Origin: Desulfotignum sp.
Lineage (GTDB): Bacteria > Desulfobacterota > Desulfobacteria > Desulfobacterales > Desulfobacteraceae
DNA length: 53,539 nucleotides
Direction of reading: 5' to 3'
NCBI GenBank assembly: GCA_021737695.1
Contig: JAIPDL010000017.1
Span: forward strand, 1 to 53,539
Part shown: piece after piece, positions 43,043 to 51,357 of the stretch
Position numbering within the stretch: position 1 is the first letter of the stretch
How the letters are laid out: every line of letters begins with the position of its first letter
Position numbers and translations under genes: made by a program
The notes under the pieces: generated by a model
Seen by the model: the letters and a program-made list of their open reading frames with translations, nothing else
What the model was told of the DNA's origin: nothing
The model's database searches: none

Positions 43043-43693
43043 TTATTGCGGTATCAACTCTTTCACATTAAACTGGCTGCCAAGCAGTTCATGCAGCACA
43101 GCGTCGATGGCTGTCACATCATTTGCCGCCACCAGGCCCGGCAGGTTTCTTTGCATCATGGTTCTGAAAATATGTTTGTGGCCCTCCGGATCATGACCCG
43201 ATGCCAGCAGTTTCTTCCGGACCGCTTTCATGAGAACCAGGAACGTGGCATATTCCGGGCCATAGGCCTGGTCCAGATCCATGCGGATTTTTCTGGCCAG
43301 CGCCGGGCTGGCTCCGCATGTGGATACCGCACAAATCAAATCTCCCCGATTCATGACCGCCGGCAGAATAAAATCACCCTGATCCGGGGCATCCGCACTG
43401 TTGCACAATACCCGGGCTTTTCTGGCAAGGTTCTGAATTTGCCGGTTCACCCCTGTATCCCCCGTGGCGGCAAATACCAGAAAAATCTGGTCAAGGTCTT
43501 TGGGATCAAAACATCGTTTAATTTTTCGAATCCCGGGCATTTCAGCCAGGTGATCACAAAATTCAGGGGACACCACAGTGACCCAGGCCCCTGCCGATAC
43601 AAGGGTTTTTGCTTTTCTGGCCCCGACTTGACCGCCGCCCGCCACCAGGCACGGCCGGTCTTTGACATTGAGAAAAATCGGATAATATTTCAT
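43043..43693 (-). CDS. precorrin-2 dehydrogenase / siroheme synthase N-terminal domain protein
   Basis: A 216-residue protein. The Rossmann-fold opening is YYPIFLNVKDRPCLVAGGGQ, then VGARKAKTLVSAGAWVTVVSP. The middle has VFAATGDTGVNRQIQNLARK and the conserved STCGASPALARKIR segment of the CysG/Met8 family. It oxidises precorrin-2 to sirohydrochlorin and may also insert iron. There is no uroporphyrinogen methyltransferase domain. Siroheme is the cofactor of dissimilatory sulfite reductase and, in these organisms, also a precursor of heme, which fits its place ahead of the CcsA-like gene and hemA. The ATG at 43693 follows GGGGA; a longer frame upstream is unlikely. Confidence 0.9.
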   Translation of the reverse strand: MKYYPIFLNVKDRPCLVAGGGQVGARKAKTLVSAGAWVTVVSPEFCDHLAEMPGIRKIKRCFDPKDLDQIFLVFAATGDTGVNRQIQNLARKARVLCNSADAPDQGDFILPAVMNRGDLICAVSTCGASPALARKIRMDLDQAYGPEYATFLVLMKAVRKKLLASGHDPEGHKHIFRTMMQRNLPGLVAANDVTAIDAVLHELLGSQFNVKELIPQ

Positions 43694-43785
43694 CTCGTCC
43701 CCAGGATTCACCCCTTGTCTGTGTAAATCAGATACTATATATTGACACCAGGTTTTTTTCAACAACAATTCATGAAGGAAAGACC

Positions 43786-44625
43786 ATGATCATTGATACC
43801 CATACCCATCTGTTTCCGGAATCGTTTATAGCGGATCGATCTGCGCTTTTTGCCCAAGAACCGGAATTTTCCCTGCTGTACAAAAACCCCAAAGCCCTGA
43901 TGGCCAAAGGAGAGGAGCTGATTGAAACCATGAACGCTCATGGCGTGGATATTGCCTGCGCCTGCGGCTTTCCCTGGCGGAACCCTGCGTATGCAAAGAA
44001 AAACAATGATTATATTATCGATTGTGTCAACCGATGGCCGGACCGGCTCCGGGGGCTGGCCTGTTTTGACGCGGCCTGGCAGGGGGCGGCAGATGAAGCC
44101 CTGCGGTGCATTGACGCCGGATTGTCCGGTGTGGGGGAACTGGCGTTTTACCTGTCGGGCATTGACGACAGCGCTCTGGACAAGCTGACCGATATCATGG
44201 CGGTACTGCGGGAAAAAGGCAACCTGCCGTGCATGATCCACACCAACGAGCCCGTGGGCCATGCCTATCCCGGTAAAACACCGGTGACCCTGGAACAGAT
44301 TCAGAAGCTGGCAGCCACGTTTCCTGACAACCGGATCATTCTGGCCCACTGGGGGGGCGGCATCTTTTTTTACCACATCATGAAAAAACAGCTCAAGCAA
44401 ACTTTGAAAAATATCTGGTACGACACGGCTGCCTCTCCCTTTCTGTATGATCCGGCAGTCTATGACATGGCTGTCCAGGCCGGGGTCGGAAACAAAGTGC
44501 TGCTGGGTACTGATTTCCCGCTGCTGCCCCCGGACCGTTATTACCGGGATCTGGATGCCTCGGGCCTGACAAAAGAAGAGAGGCAGGCCGTTTTAGGCGA
44601 CAATGCAGCCATGTTCTATGCCTGA
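43786..44625 (+). CDS. amidohydrolase-family metal-dependent hydrolase
   Basis: A 279-residue TIM-barrel hydrolase of the amidohydrolase-2 group. The metal ligands are the HxH of IDTHTHLFPE, the histidine in MIHTNEPVGHAY, the histidine of IILAHWGGGIFF and the aspartate in LLGTDFPLL. A tail LGDNAAMFYA is also typical. Such enzymes are decarboxylases or hydrolases, and no substrate can be given. It starts within the spacer left by the siroheme gene and its 3' end overlaps phoR by ten bases in the opposite direction. Confidence 0.87.
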   Translation: MIIDTHTHLFPESFIADRSALFAQEPEFSLLYKNPKALMAKGEELIETMNAHGVDIACACGFPWRNPAYAKKNNDYIIDCVNRWPDRLRGLACFDAAWQGAADEALRCIDAGLSGVGELAFYLSGIDDSALDKLTDIMAVLREKGNLPCMIHTNEPVGHAYPGKTPVTLEQIQKLAATFPDNRIILAHWGGGIFFYHIMKKQLKQTLKNIWYDTAASPFLYDPAVYDMAVQAGVGNKVLLGTDFPLLPPDRYYRDLDASGLTKEERQAVLGDNAAMFYA

Positions 44626-46394
44626 GACGGCAACCGGATATGAAAAACCGTGCCTTTGCCTTTTACGGATGATACCGTGATCTGGCCATTGTGGTACTGG
44701 ATGATGTGCTTCACAATGGCCAGACCCAGCCCCGTCCCCCCTTCCTGACGGCTCCGGCCTTTGTCCACCCGGTAGAACCGGTTGAAAATATTGGGCAGAT
44801 GCTCTTTGGCAATCCCGGGGCCGGCATCTCTGACATCGATCTGGATATCCTTGCTTGTGCTGCGGGCACAGATATCCACCTGAGAATTTTCAGGGCTGTA
44901 TTTCACCGCATTTTCCACCAGATTGACAATGGCCTGTTCCATCAGAACCGGATCCACCCGGACTGTCAGATCCTGGGGACAGAAGATTTGAATCTGGATC
45001 TGTTTTTTCCCCGCCAATGGCTCACAGGCTCCCACAGCCCCTTGAATCAGGACAAACAACTGATTGTCGGCAAACCGGACCCCTGTGCCCTCCAGTCGCT
45101 CCAGACGGGATAAGGACAACAGATCATTGATCAGTTCAATCATCCGGTTGACATTTTTTTCCAGAATTTTCAAAAACCCGGACCGGTCCTCGGATGAACT
45201 GTCCGGCATTTCCTGAAGGGTCTCGATAAACCCCTTAAGGGTGGTCAGCGGGGTTTTGAGTTCATGGGACACATTGGCGGCAAAATCCTTGTGCATCTTT
45301 TCCAGTCGCCGGATCCGGGTGATGTCATGAAAAATGATCAGCGTTCCCATGCGATGATTCTGACTGTCCCACAACGCGCTGGAATGAATATTGAGGATAT
45401 GGTCTTTATCCTGATGAATCAGGATATCGTCCTCCACGGGTTCATGGGTTGAAAGGGCCGTGCGGATAAAGCGTTGAAGTTCATAATTTCTGGCCACTTC
45501 CAGCACATTTTTGTTTTTCAGCGCATGGGCGGGAAAATTGAAAATCCGGGCTGCCGCATCATTGATGGTGATAATTTTCTCATGGTTGTCAATGGCAATC
45601 ACCCCTTCCTGCATACTGGCATGCACGGCCTCGAGTTCCCGCTGCCGGTTCAAAGCATCCTGGATCCGGTTGGTCAGATTCTCCGCCATCTGGTTCATGG
45701 ATCGGGCCAGCGCCGACAGTTCTTCCGTATCCGGCACGGCCAGTCGATTGGAAAGATCGCCCCTGGCAAACGCCTGAGCCCCTTTTTTGATCTCTTCCAG
45801 AGGGTGAATGATTTTCCGGGTCACATACCAGGAAACACCGGCAGCAGCAATGACCGTGAGTATCAAAAAACCAAATACCTTGTTCCGGGTGGACCGGATA
45901 TTTTTTTCAATGGCCGTCAGGGGAATGGCGGTGCGAATCACGGCCACGATCCCGGTGTTTGCTTCCACAGGCAACGCAATATACATCATGTTCTGATCCA
46001 GTGTCCGGCTGTACCGGATTGATACGCCTTTGTCACCGGTGAGTGCGGTTTGAATTTCCGGCCGGTTTTTATGATTTTCCATGATGGCTGTGCGGGCTAA
46101 CGAATCTGCCATCACCTCGCCTGACGGGTCGACAACGGTCACCCGGGTCTGAATGGATGCACCGATCTCTTTACATAAAGCATTGAGTTTTTGATCTTGA
46201 ACCGGTTTTCCGGACAAAATTCCAGCGATCTTGAATTCAATCAGCCGCGCCCGGACCATCAACTCCTTTTCCGTGTTTTCCAGAAAAAACTGCCGGGAAT
46301 GGCGGTTGAAATACCAGGCTTCCAGAGACAGAGAAATGATGATGATGATCAGAAATAATGGAAATATCTGCCAGATGAGTTTTTGTTTTTTCAT
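44616..46394 (-). CDS. phoR: sensor histidine kinase PhoR-like
   Basis: A 592-residue membrane kinase. TM1 is near LIWQIFPLFLIIIIISLSLE, a periplasmic sensor region of about 130 residues follows, TM2 is FGFLILTVIAAAGVSWYV, then HAMP and a PAS domain. The HisKA phosphoacceptor lies in ANVSHELKTPLTTLKGF. The ATPase has N-box NLVENAVKYSP, G1 DAGPGIA and GGTGLGLAIV. The ATG overlaps the phoB stop by four bases (ATGA), so it is translated with phoB. The longer upstream frame starting at 46562 lies within phoB and is rejected. Phosphate sensing is inferred from phoU-phoB linkage; the large periplasmic loop differs from E. coli PhoR. Confidence 0.9.
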   Translation of the reverse strand: MKKQKLIWQIFPLFLIIIIISLSLEAWYFNRHSRQFFLENTEKELMVRARLIEFKIAGILSGKPVQDQKLNALCKEIGASIQTRVTVVDPSGEVMADSLARTAIMENHKNRPEIQTALTGDKGVSIRYSRTLDQNMMYIALPVEANTGIVAVIRTAIPLTAIEKNIRSTRNKVFGFLILTVIAAAGVSWYVTRKIIHPLEEIKKGAQAFARGDLSNRLAVPDTEELSALARSMNQMAENLTNRIQDALNRQRELEAVHASMQEGVIAIDNHEKIITINDAAARIFNFPAHALKNKNVLEVARNYELQRFIRTALSTHEPVEDDILIHQDKDHILNIHSSALWDSQNHRMGTLIIFHDITRIRRLEKMHKDFAANVSHELKTPLTTLKGFIETLQEMPDSSSEDRSGFLKILEKNVNRMIELINDLLSLSRLERLEGTGVRFADNQLFVLIQGAVGACEPLAGKKQIQIQIFCPQDLTVRVDPVLMEQAIVNLVENAVKYSPENSQVDICARSTSKDIQIDVRDAGPGIAKEHLPNIFNRFYRVDKGRSRQEGGTGLGLAIVKHIIQYHNGQITVSSVKGKGTVFHIRLPSQA

Positions 46395-47089
46395 AATGAT
46401 TCTTTGAACCGGTATCCAACCCCCCGGACAGTTTCTATAAAATCGGCATGGGATTTCAATTTTTTGCGCAGTCCCACAATGATGACATCGATGCTCCGTT
46501 CCGTTACCGCATAATTTTCCCCATGAATGGCATCCATGATCTGGCCCCGGGTGAACACCCACCCTTTTTTGTCCGCCAGAAAAGACAGCAGTTCAAACTC
46601 CGACAGGGTCAGGTCCACGGGTTCTCCCTGGATGGTCACCACATGCCGGGCCTGGTCGATGACCATGTCACCCACCTGGCGAATGCCGGATGCCGTCTCC
46701 TTGTCACCGCTTTTTCTGCGGCGCCGCAAAATGGCACGGATCCGGGCCACCAGCTCCCTGGGACTGAACGGTTTGGAAATATAATCATTGGCCCCGAGTT
46801 CCAGCCCGGTGACCACATCGGATTCCTCGCCTTTGGCCGTAACCATGACAATGGGAATACCCGCGGTCTGGTCATTTTTTTTCAGATACCGGGTGACTTC
46901 CAGGCCGTCAATGCCCGGCAGCATCAGATCCAGAACGATCAGATCCGGCAAAGACTGCCTGGCCGTCTTAATGGCCTGTTCGCCGGTACCGGCTGTCAAA
47001 ATGACATATCCTTCGGTTTTCAGATTATATTTAATCAGCTCGATGATATCTTCTTCATCATCGACAATCAAAATGGTTTCCCTGGGCAT
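46391..47089 (-). CDS. phoB: response regulator PhoB-like
   Basis: A 232-residue OmpR/PhoB-family regulator. The receiver has the acidic pocket VDDEEDI, the phosphoacceptor aspartate in LIVLDLMLPGIDGLEV and the lysine in SKPFSPRE. The winged-helix DNA-binding domain ends VIIVGLRKKLKSHADFIETV and GVGYRF. It lies between phoU and phoR. An ATG 21 bases upstream is a possible start. It probably turns on phosphate-acquisition genes when phosphate is scarce. None of those targets is visible in the window. Confidence 0.92.
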   Translation of the reverse strand: MPRETILIVDDEEDIIELIKYNLKTEGYVILTAGTGEQAIKTARQSLPDLIVLDLMLPGIDGLEVTRYLKKNDQTAGIPIVMVTAKGEESDVVTGLELGANDYISKPFSPRELVARIRAILRRRRKSGDKETASGIRQVGDMVIDQARHVVTIQGEPVDLTLSEFELLSFLADKKGWVFTRGQIMDAIHGENYAVTERSIDVIIVGLRKKLKSHADFIETVRGVGYRFKESL

Positions 47090-47137
47090 CTGGTTTCTCT
47101 TCCTGTTCAATGCGGTTGTTCAAACGCCATATCCGTA

Positions 47138-47785
47138 TCAGGTATGGCGGACAATATCCCCTTCAATCAGATAGATCACCTCTTCAGCGATATTGGTGGT
47201 GTGGTCTCCGATCCGCTCAATATGCCGGGAAATCAGATACATATTGATAATTTCCGCCACCATATCCGGATGGGCCTGGATATCCGCTTTCATGGTCTGA
47301 TAGGCATCGTCCCGCATGGTATTGACCTCGTCATCCATTTCCAGAACATGATAGGCCGTGGCCACATCCATGCCCACCAGCGCATCCAGGCTCAGTTTCA
47401 GCATATTCGCCGCCTGTTCCGCCATGGCCGTGTAATCATATTTGAATTTGCCGGGATCATCCGCCGAGCTGATGTACCGCCGGGCGATATTCCCCGCATA
47501 ATCGGCAATCCGTTCCAGGTCATTGTTGATCTTGATCACGGCCACGATCAGCCGCAAATCCGTGGCCACCGGCTGATACAGGGCCAAAATCTTGAGGCAT
47601 TCTTCTTCCACTTCGATTTCCCGGTCATCCACTTCATAATCGGAATCAATGACCCATTGTGCCAGATCCAGATCCTGGGTGCGGACCGCGTGAATGGATT
47701 TTCTGAACCGGTCCTCCACCAGTGCCCCCAATGTGAGGATCTCTCTTTTAATTTTGTCCATTGCCCGGTGCAAATGGGTTGCCAT
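47138..47785 (-). CDS. phoU: phosphate transport system regulator PhoU
   Basis: A 215-residue all-helical PhoU with two repeated three-helix halves. Each half has a metal-binding acidic motif of PhoU type, seen as DYEVDDREIEVEEECLKILA and LEMDDEVNTMRDDAY. It mediates between Pst transporter and PhoR. AAAGGAGG lies before the ATG at 47785. It is the first gene of phoU-phoB-phoR. The Pst transporter genes that usually precede phoU are not here; the neighbour upstream is a divergent small gene. Confidence 0.95.
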   Translation of the reverse strand: MATHLHRAMDKIKREILTLGALVEDRFRKSIHAVRTQDLDLAQWVIDSDYEVDDREIEVEEECLKILALYQPVATDLRLIVAVIKINNDLERIADYAGNIARRYISSADDPGKFKYDYTAMAEQAANMLKLSLDALVGMDVATAYHVLEMDDEVNTMRDDAYQTMKADIQAHPDMVAEIINMYLISRHIERIGDHTTNIAEEVIYLIEGDIVRHT

Positions 47786-48023
47786 ACTGCCTCCTTTAAT
47801 ACAATAAAAACCCTCAGAGTGCCGCAAAAACGGGAGACTCTCTCCCTGCATGCTGTTCATGCATATTCCTGCTGGTTTTGTTTTCTATCTTTTTTTTGCT
47901 AGAATTGTATTAGGGCATTGTTATCCAACCATTAAATCAGATGAAATATATTTGTCAAGGCTTGCTTCATCCGCCATATCAGGCTAAAAAGATCAGCATA
48001 TTTTATAAAATTCAGGAGCTCCC

Positions 48024-48272
48024 ATGAAAAAAGATACCCATGAATTCATACACACCTACCAGGGGCTGGGTGCCTTTGGTATGGACAGAGACACGGATGA
48101 GCAGACCATCATGTTTTATCTGCAAAAATTTTCCGAAGACACATTTATGAAAACGTTTGTTCCCCGGTTGTCAGACGATGACCTGGAAAAAATCTATCAA
48201 TGCATCCATACACTTCTCAAACAGCACATTACTGAGGATGAATACCATGCGCTGTTTTTAAAAGACCGTTGA
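48024..48272 (+). CDS. conserved small cytoplasmic protein of unknown function
   Basis: An 82-residue helical, acidic protein with CAGGAG seven bases before its ATG. It reads MKKDTHEFIHTYQGLGAFGM, then FSEDTFMKTFVPRLSDDDLE and a final helix. I recall similar small proteins from Desulfobacterota, sometimes labelled cytoplasmic protein; the function is unknown. It lies 70 bases before the tungstate permease and shares its direction, so it may be co-transcribed. Confidence 0.7.
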   Translation: MKKDTHEFIHTYQGLGAFGMDRDTDEQTIMFYLQKFSEDTFMKTFVPRLSDDDLEKIYQCIHTLLKQHITEDEYHALFLKDR

Positions 48273-48342
48273 CAAAAAAGATGACAGGTGCCAGATCCAT
48301 GAATTTTTCTGATATATCATCACATCTTAACAATTTTGGTGA

Positions 48343-49032
48343 GTGATGGATTATATTGTTGACGGATTCATCAAGGCGTTTTTTCTGCTGATTCACCTGG
48401 ATCCGGCCACCACGTCCGCCATCACGGCCACGCTCAAGGTGTCCACCATTGCCATGATCATCAGCCTGACCATTGGATTGCCTTTGGGATTTGTGCTGGG
48501 ATATTTTGATTTTCCCGGCAAGCGTCATATCAAAACACTGGTGGACACGCTTCTGGCCCTGCCCACGGTCTGCATCGGTCTGATCGTCTATGCCCTGATC
48601 TCCAGCCGGGGGCCTTTGGGAGACTGGCACCTGCTGTTCACCCTCACCGGCATTGCCATGGGCCTGACCGTGCTGGCCCTGCCCATTGTCATCGCCATCA
48701 CGGCGGCCACCGTGGAAAATATCGATTCAGAGCTGAAGTTGACCCTGGTGTCTCTGGGAGCGGGCAGACGTCATATCTTACGCACCTGTCTGTGGGAAGT
48801 GCGGTACGGGATTCTGGCCGGTGTGGTCACGGCCTACGGCCGGGTTCTTACGGAAGTGGGCATTGCCATGATGGTGGGGGGCAATATCAAATACCATACC
48901 CGTACCATGACCACAGCCATCGCCCTGGAAACCAACAAAGGGCAGTTTGCCGACGGGATCGCCCTGGGAATCGTTCTGATCATTATTGCCCTGTGTGTCA
49001 ATATCTGTCTGTCTTTTTTAAGGAAACAATGA
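48343..49032 (+). CDS. tupB: tungstate-type ABC transporter permease
   Basis: A 229-residue permease of the Mo/W family. Six hydrophobic helices are seen, with the cytoplasmic coupling loop in LVSLGAGRRHILRTCLWEVR. The segment MMVGGNIKYHTRTMTTAIAL is the closest match to TupB of known tungstate transporters. It overlaps the ATPase gene by four bases. A TupA substrate-binding protein is not present beside it. Tungstate is needed for formate dehydrogenases and aldehyde oxidoreductases in anaerobes; the metal choice (W or Mo) is inferred from family. Confidence 0.88.
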   Translation: MMDYIVDGFIKAFFLLIHLDPATTSAITATLKVSTIAMIISLTIGLPLGFVLGYFDFPGKRHIKTLVDTLLALPTVCIGLIVYALISSRGPLGDWHLLFTLTGIAMGLTVLALPIVIAITAATVENIDSELKLTLVSLGAGRRHILRTCLWEVRYGILAGVVTAYGRVLTEVGIAMMVGGNIKYHTRTMTTAIALETNKGQFADGIALGIVLIIIALCVNICLSFLRKQ

Positions 49033-50063
49033 CGTTAGCCCCACCCATATACCGTCTGGACAAAATAGCCCATTTTTACGGGGACAAACAGGTGCTGGAT
49101 ATTGCCCGCCTGGAAATTCCCAAAGGGGCCATCATCGGGCTGATGGGACCCAACGGATCCGGGAAAAGCACCCTGCTCAAGATTCTGGCCTTTGCCATGC
49201 GCCCGTCTTCAGGCCGTGTCTGGTTCAACGGCACACCGCAATATCCGTTTTGTGAAGCCATCCAGGGCAACGTCTCTCTGGTCACCCAGAAGCCCTATCT
49301 GCTCAAACGATCCGTGTTCGATAATATCGCCTATGGCTTGAAAATCCGGCGCCCTCCCCGGGATCTGACACAGCGGGTGCAGCAGGTCATGGCAGAGGTG
49401 GGACTGAATTTTGACCGGTTTGCATACCGCCAGTGGCATGAACTTTCCGGCGGCGAAGCCCAGCGGGTTGCCCTGGCGGCCCGTCTTATTCTCCGGCCCG
49501 AGGTGCTGCTGCTGGATGAACCCGTGGCCAGCGTGGATACCCGAAGCGCCGACCTGATCCGCAAAGCATCTCTGGCCGCCCGGCAAAACCGGGGCACCAC
49601 CCTGGTCGTCACCAGCCATGATCTGCCCTGGCTGTTCACATGCAGTGACACCCAGCTGTCCATTAACAACGGGGCCCTTTTTGCCACGGGCCAGGAAATC
49701 ACCATTCCCGGCCCATACATCCGGAGCCACCGGACCGGCCGGATATGGACCCGGCAGCTGGATGACGGTCAGGTTATCCAGTTGCCGGCACGGGTTGATT
49801 CTGGAAGAACCGCCTTGATCCAGCGTAAGGATATCCGGGTGATGGGGCCGGAGAAAATGGAGGCTTCCACAGACAACCAGATCCGGGGGCAGGTGCAGTC
49901 CATGTACATGACCGGACAGCACGGAGACATCATGACCACCATCGATGCCGGCGGCATCTCTTTTATGCTGGGCATGACACCCGGTCAGGCGGCCCGACTG
50001 AATCTTCAGCCGGGCACCGTTGTCACGCTGGCGTTCAATTCCTGTGACATCCGGTGGCATTGA
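49029..50063 (+). CDS. tupC: tungstate/molybdate ABC transporter ATP-binding protein
   Basis: A 344-residue ABC ATPase. Walker A is GLMGPNGSGKSTLLK, the signature is LSGGEAQRVALAARL, Walker B is VLLLDEPVASVDTRS, and the switch histidine is in VVTSHDL. After residue about 230 there is a linker and a TOBE/MOP-like metal-binding domain ending GTVVTLAFNSCDIRWH, which may sense the oxyanion. The ATG at 49029 overlaps the stop of the permease (ATGA) and follows AAGGAAACA. A much longer upstream frame is a shadow of the permease and is rejected. Confidence 0.92.
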   Translation: MTLAPPIYRLDKIAHFYGDKQVLDIARLEIPKGAIIGLMGPNGSGKSTLLKILAFAMRPSSGRVWFNGTPQYPFCEAIQGNVSLVTQKPYLLKRSVFDNIAYGLKIRRPPRDLTQRVQQVMAEVGLNFDRFAYRQWHELSGGEAQRVALAARLILRPEVLLLDEPVASVDTRSADLIRKASLAARQNRGTTLVVTSHDLPWLFTCSDTQLSINNGALFATGQEITIPGPYIRSHRTGRIWTRQLDDGQVIQLPARVDSGRTALIQRKDIRVMGPEKMEASTDNQIRGQVQSMYMTGQHGDIMTTIDAGGISFMLGMTPGQAARLNLQPGTVVTLAFNSCDIRWH

Positions 50064-50078
50064 GCGGTCGGGCCGGCG

Positions 50079-51356
50079 TTACAGGGTTTCTTTTTCACCC
50101 GGTTTTTTCATCACCAGAAAATACATGTTGCCTCTCACATTCATATGACCGGCCGTGAACCGGGCATATTCATCACTGCCGCAAAACAGATCAGCCCGGG
50201 CCGGTCCCCGGATTGCCCCCCCCGTATCCTGATTCATGACAAACAGGGAAACAGGCGGCCATGATTCCGGATTCCCTTCCTTTTCGGCTTGCATCAAACC
50301 GCTGGAAGCAATTTCCGGCACCCTTGTTTCAATAAAGCAGAGCGCCCCTTTGGGAAATATCCGATAATCCGTGGCCAGGGCCCGCAACGGGGTCAAAGTT
50401 ACATTGATATTGCCGAAAGGACCGCCGGATGCAATATTGAAAAAAACAAAACTGTCATTGTAACTGAGCACGTCTTCCACCCGATGGGGGTTGGCTTCCA
50501 GCCAGTGCCGGATGGCCTGCATGGACATCTGTTCTTTTTTGATTTCCTGGTTGGCGATCAGATACCGGCCGATGGAACGGTAGGCATTGCCGTTGGTACC
50601 GGCATACCGGATCCGCACGATCTCGTTTTCCGGGGTCTGGATCCGGCCGGATCCCTGAATCTCCAGAAAAAACCGGTCCACCCGGTTTTCCAGCCAGGCC
50701 ACGGGCGGGGCCTGTAAATGAAAATCAGTCATCTGGTTGATCTGTTTTCTGGAAAAATACGGCACCACCTGATTACCTTTAACCCGGCCCCTGAGCCGGT
50801 CATGTCCCTGATACCGGTCGGAAAAATTTGCCAGATCAATTTCCACAAGATCTTCAGGAACCGGATACAGCGGATATTGAAACCGGTCATCCGGATACAG
50901 ACTGCCGCTGTAAGTGGGCTCGAAATATCCGGTAAACAATACCTGGCCATTGTCATTGGCTGAGCTGGCATAGACATGAAACCGGTCCCGGACAAACCGG
51001 TTCACCGCCGGTGCCGGCGGACGGGTCTCCAGAAACGCCTGAAGGGTTTTTAAAGATTCCGCCATATGCCTGACCGTGTACTGATCCGGGCCGAACTCAA
51101 TGAGTCGATCATCCGGCAATCGGTTGTAATAGACCAGGCTCTGGTTCAACGCCGTTTGTAATCCTGAAAAATCAAAACTGTCAAAAAAATCAGGGTACCG
51201 GGCTTGTGTCAACTTTTCCAGGGCCGGTTTTCGGACCTCGACCTGCTCGTTGTCTGTCAATATCCCGCATCCGGCCAGGGTTATCAGCAAGACAGCCAAA
51301 ATAATTTTTCCCGGCTTCAGGCATTTTTTTAGAATTGAACCGGATTGGTTTTGCAT
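50079..51356 (-). CDS. mltA: membrane-bound lytic murein transglycosylase A
   Basis: A 425-residue outer-membrane lipoprotein that cuts peptidoglycan. The signal peptide has the lipobox LITLAGC, so the mature protein begins with cysteine followed by glycine. MltA/3D domains are seen: FTGYFEPTYSGSLYPDDRFQ, SRKQINQMTDFHLQA, VEDVLSYNDSFVFFNI and the catalytic 3D aspartates in VMNQDTGGAIRGPARADLFCG. The ATG at 51356 nearly touches the rmuC stop; longer upstream starts fall inside rmuC. Confidence 0.92.
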   Translation of the reverse strand: MQNQSGSILKKCLKPGKIILAVLLITLAGCGILTDNEQVEVRKPALEKLTQARYPDFFDSFDFSGLQTALNQSLVYYNRLPDDRLIEFGPDQYTVRHMAESLKTLQAFLETRPPAPAVNRFVRDRFHVYASSANDNGQVLFTGYFEPTYSGSLYPDDRFQYPLYPVPEDLVEIDLANFSDRYQGHDRLRGRVKGNQVVPYFSRKQINQMTDFHLQAPPVAWLENRVDRFFLEIQGSGRIQTPENEIVRIRYAGTNGNAYRSIGRYLIANQEIKKEQMSMQAIRHWLEANPHRVEDVLSYNDSFVFFNIASGGPFGNINVTLTPLRALATDYRIFPKGALCFIETRVPEIASSGLMQAEKEGNPESWPPVSLFVMNQDTGGAIRGPARADLFCGSDEYARFTAGHMNVRGNMYFLVMKKPGEKETL

Positions 51357-51357
51357 T

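Noticed and set aside
44616..46562. Extended N-terminus of the histidine kinase starting at 46562
   Set aside because: The extra 56 residues lie inside phoB in another frame and are cysteine/histidine-rich nonsense. The ATGA overlap at 46394 is the natural start.
47800..47860. Possible terminator or Pho-box near the phoU start
   Set aside because: The AGAGT/ACTCT pairing is short with a large loop, and no convincing pair of PhoB half-sites was found.
46448..47902. 484-codon plus-strand frame opposite phoB and phoU
   Set aside because: It spans two well-recognised minus-strand genes and their spacer, and its translation has shadow-type composition.
48792..49028. Extended N-terminus of the tungstate ATPase
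   Set aside because: It is a shadow of the permease gene; a ribosome site and ATGA overlap support the start at 49029.
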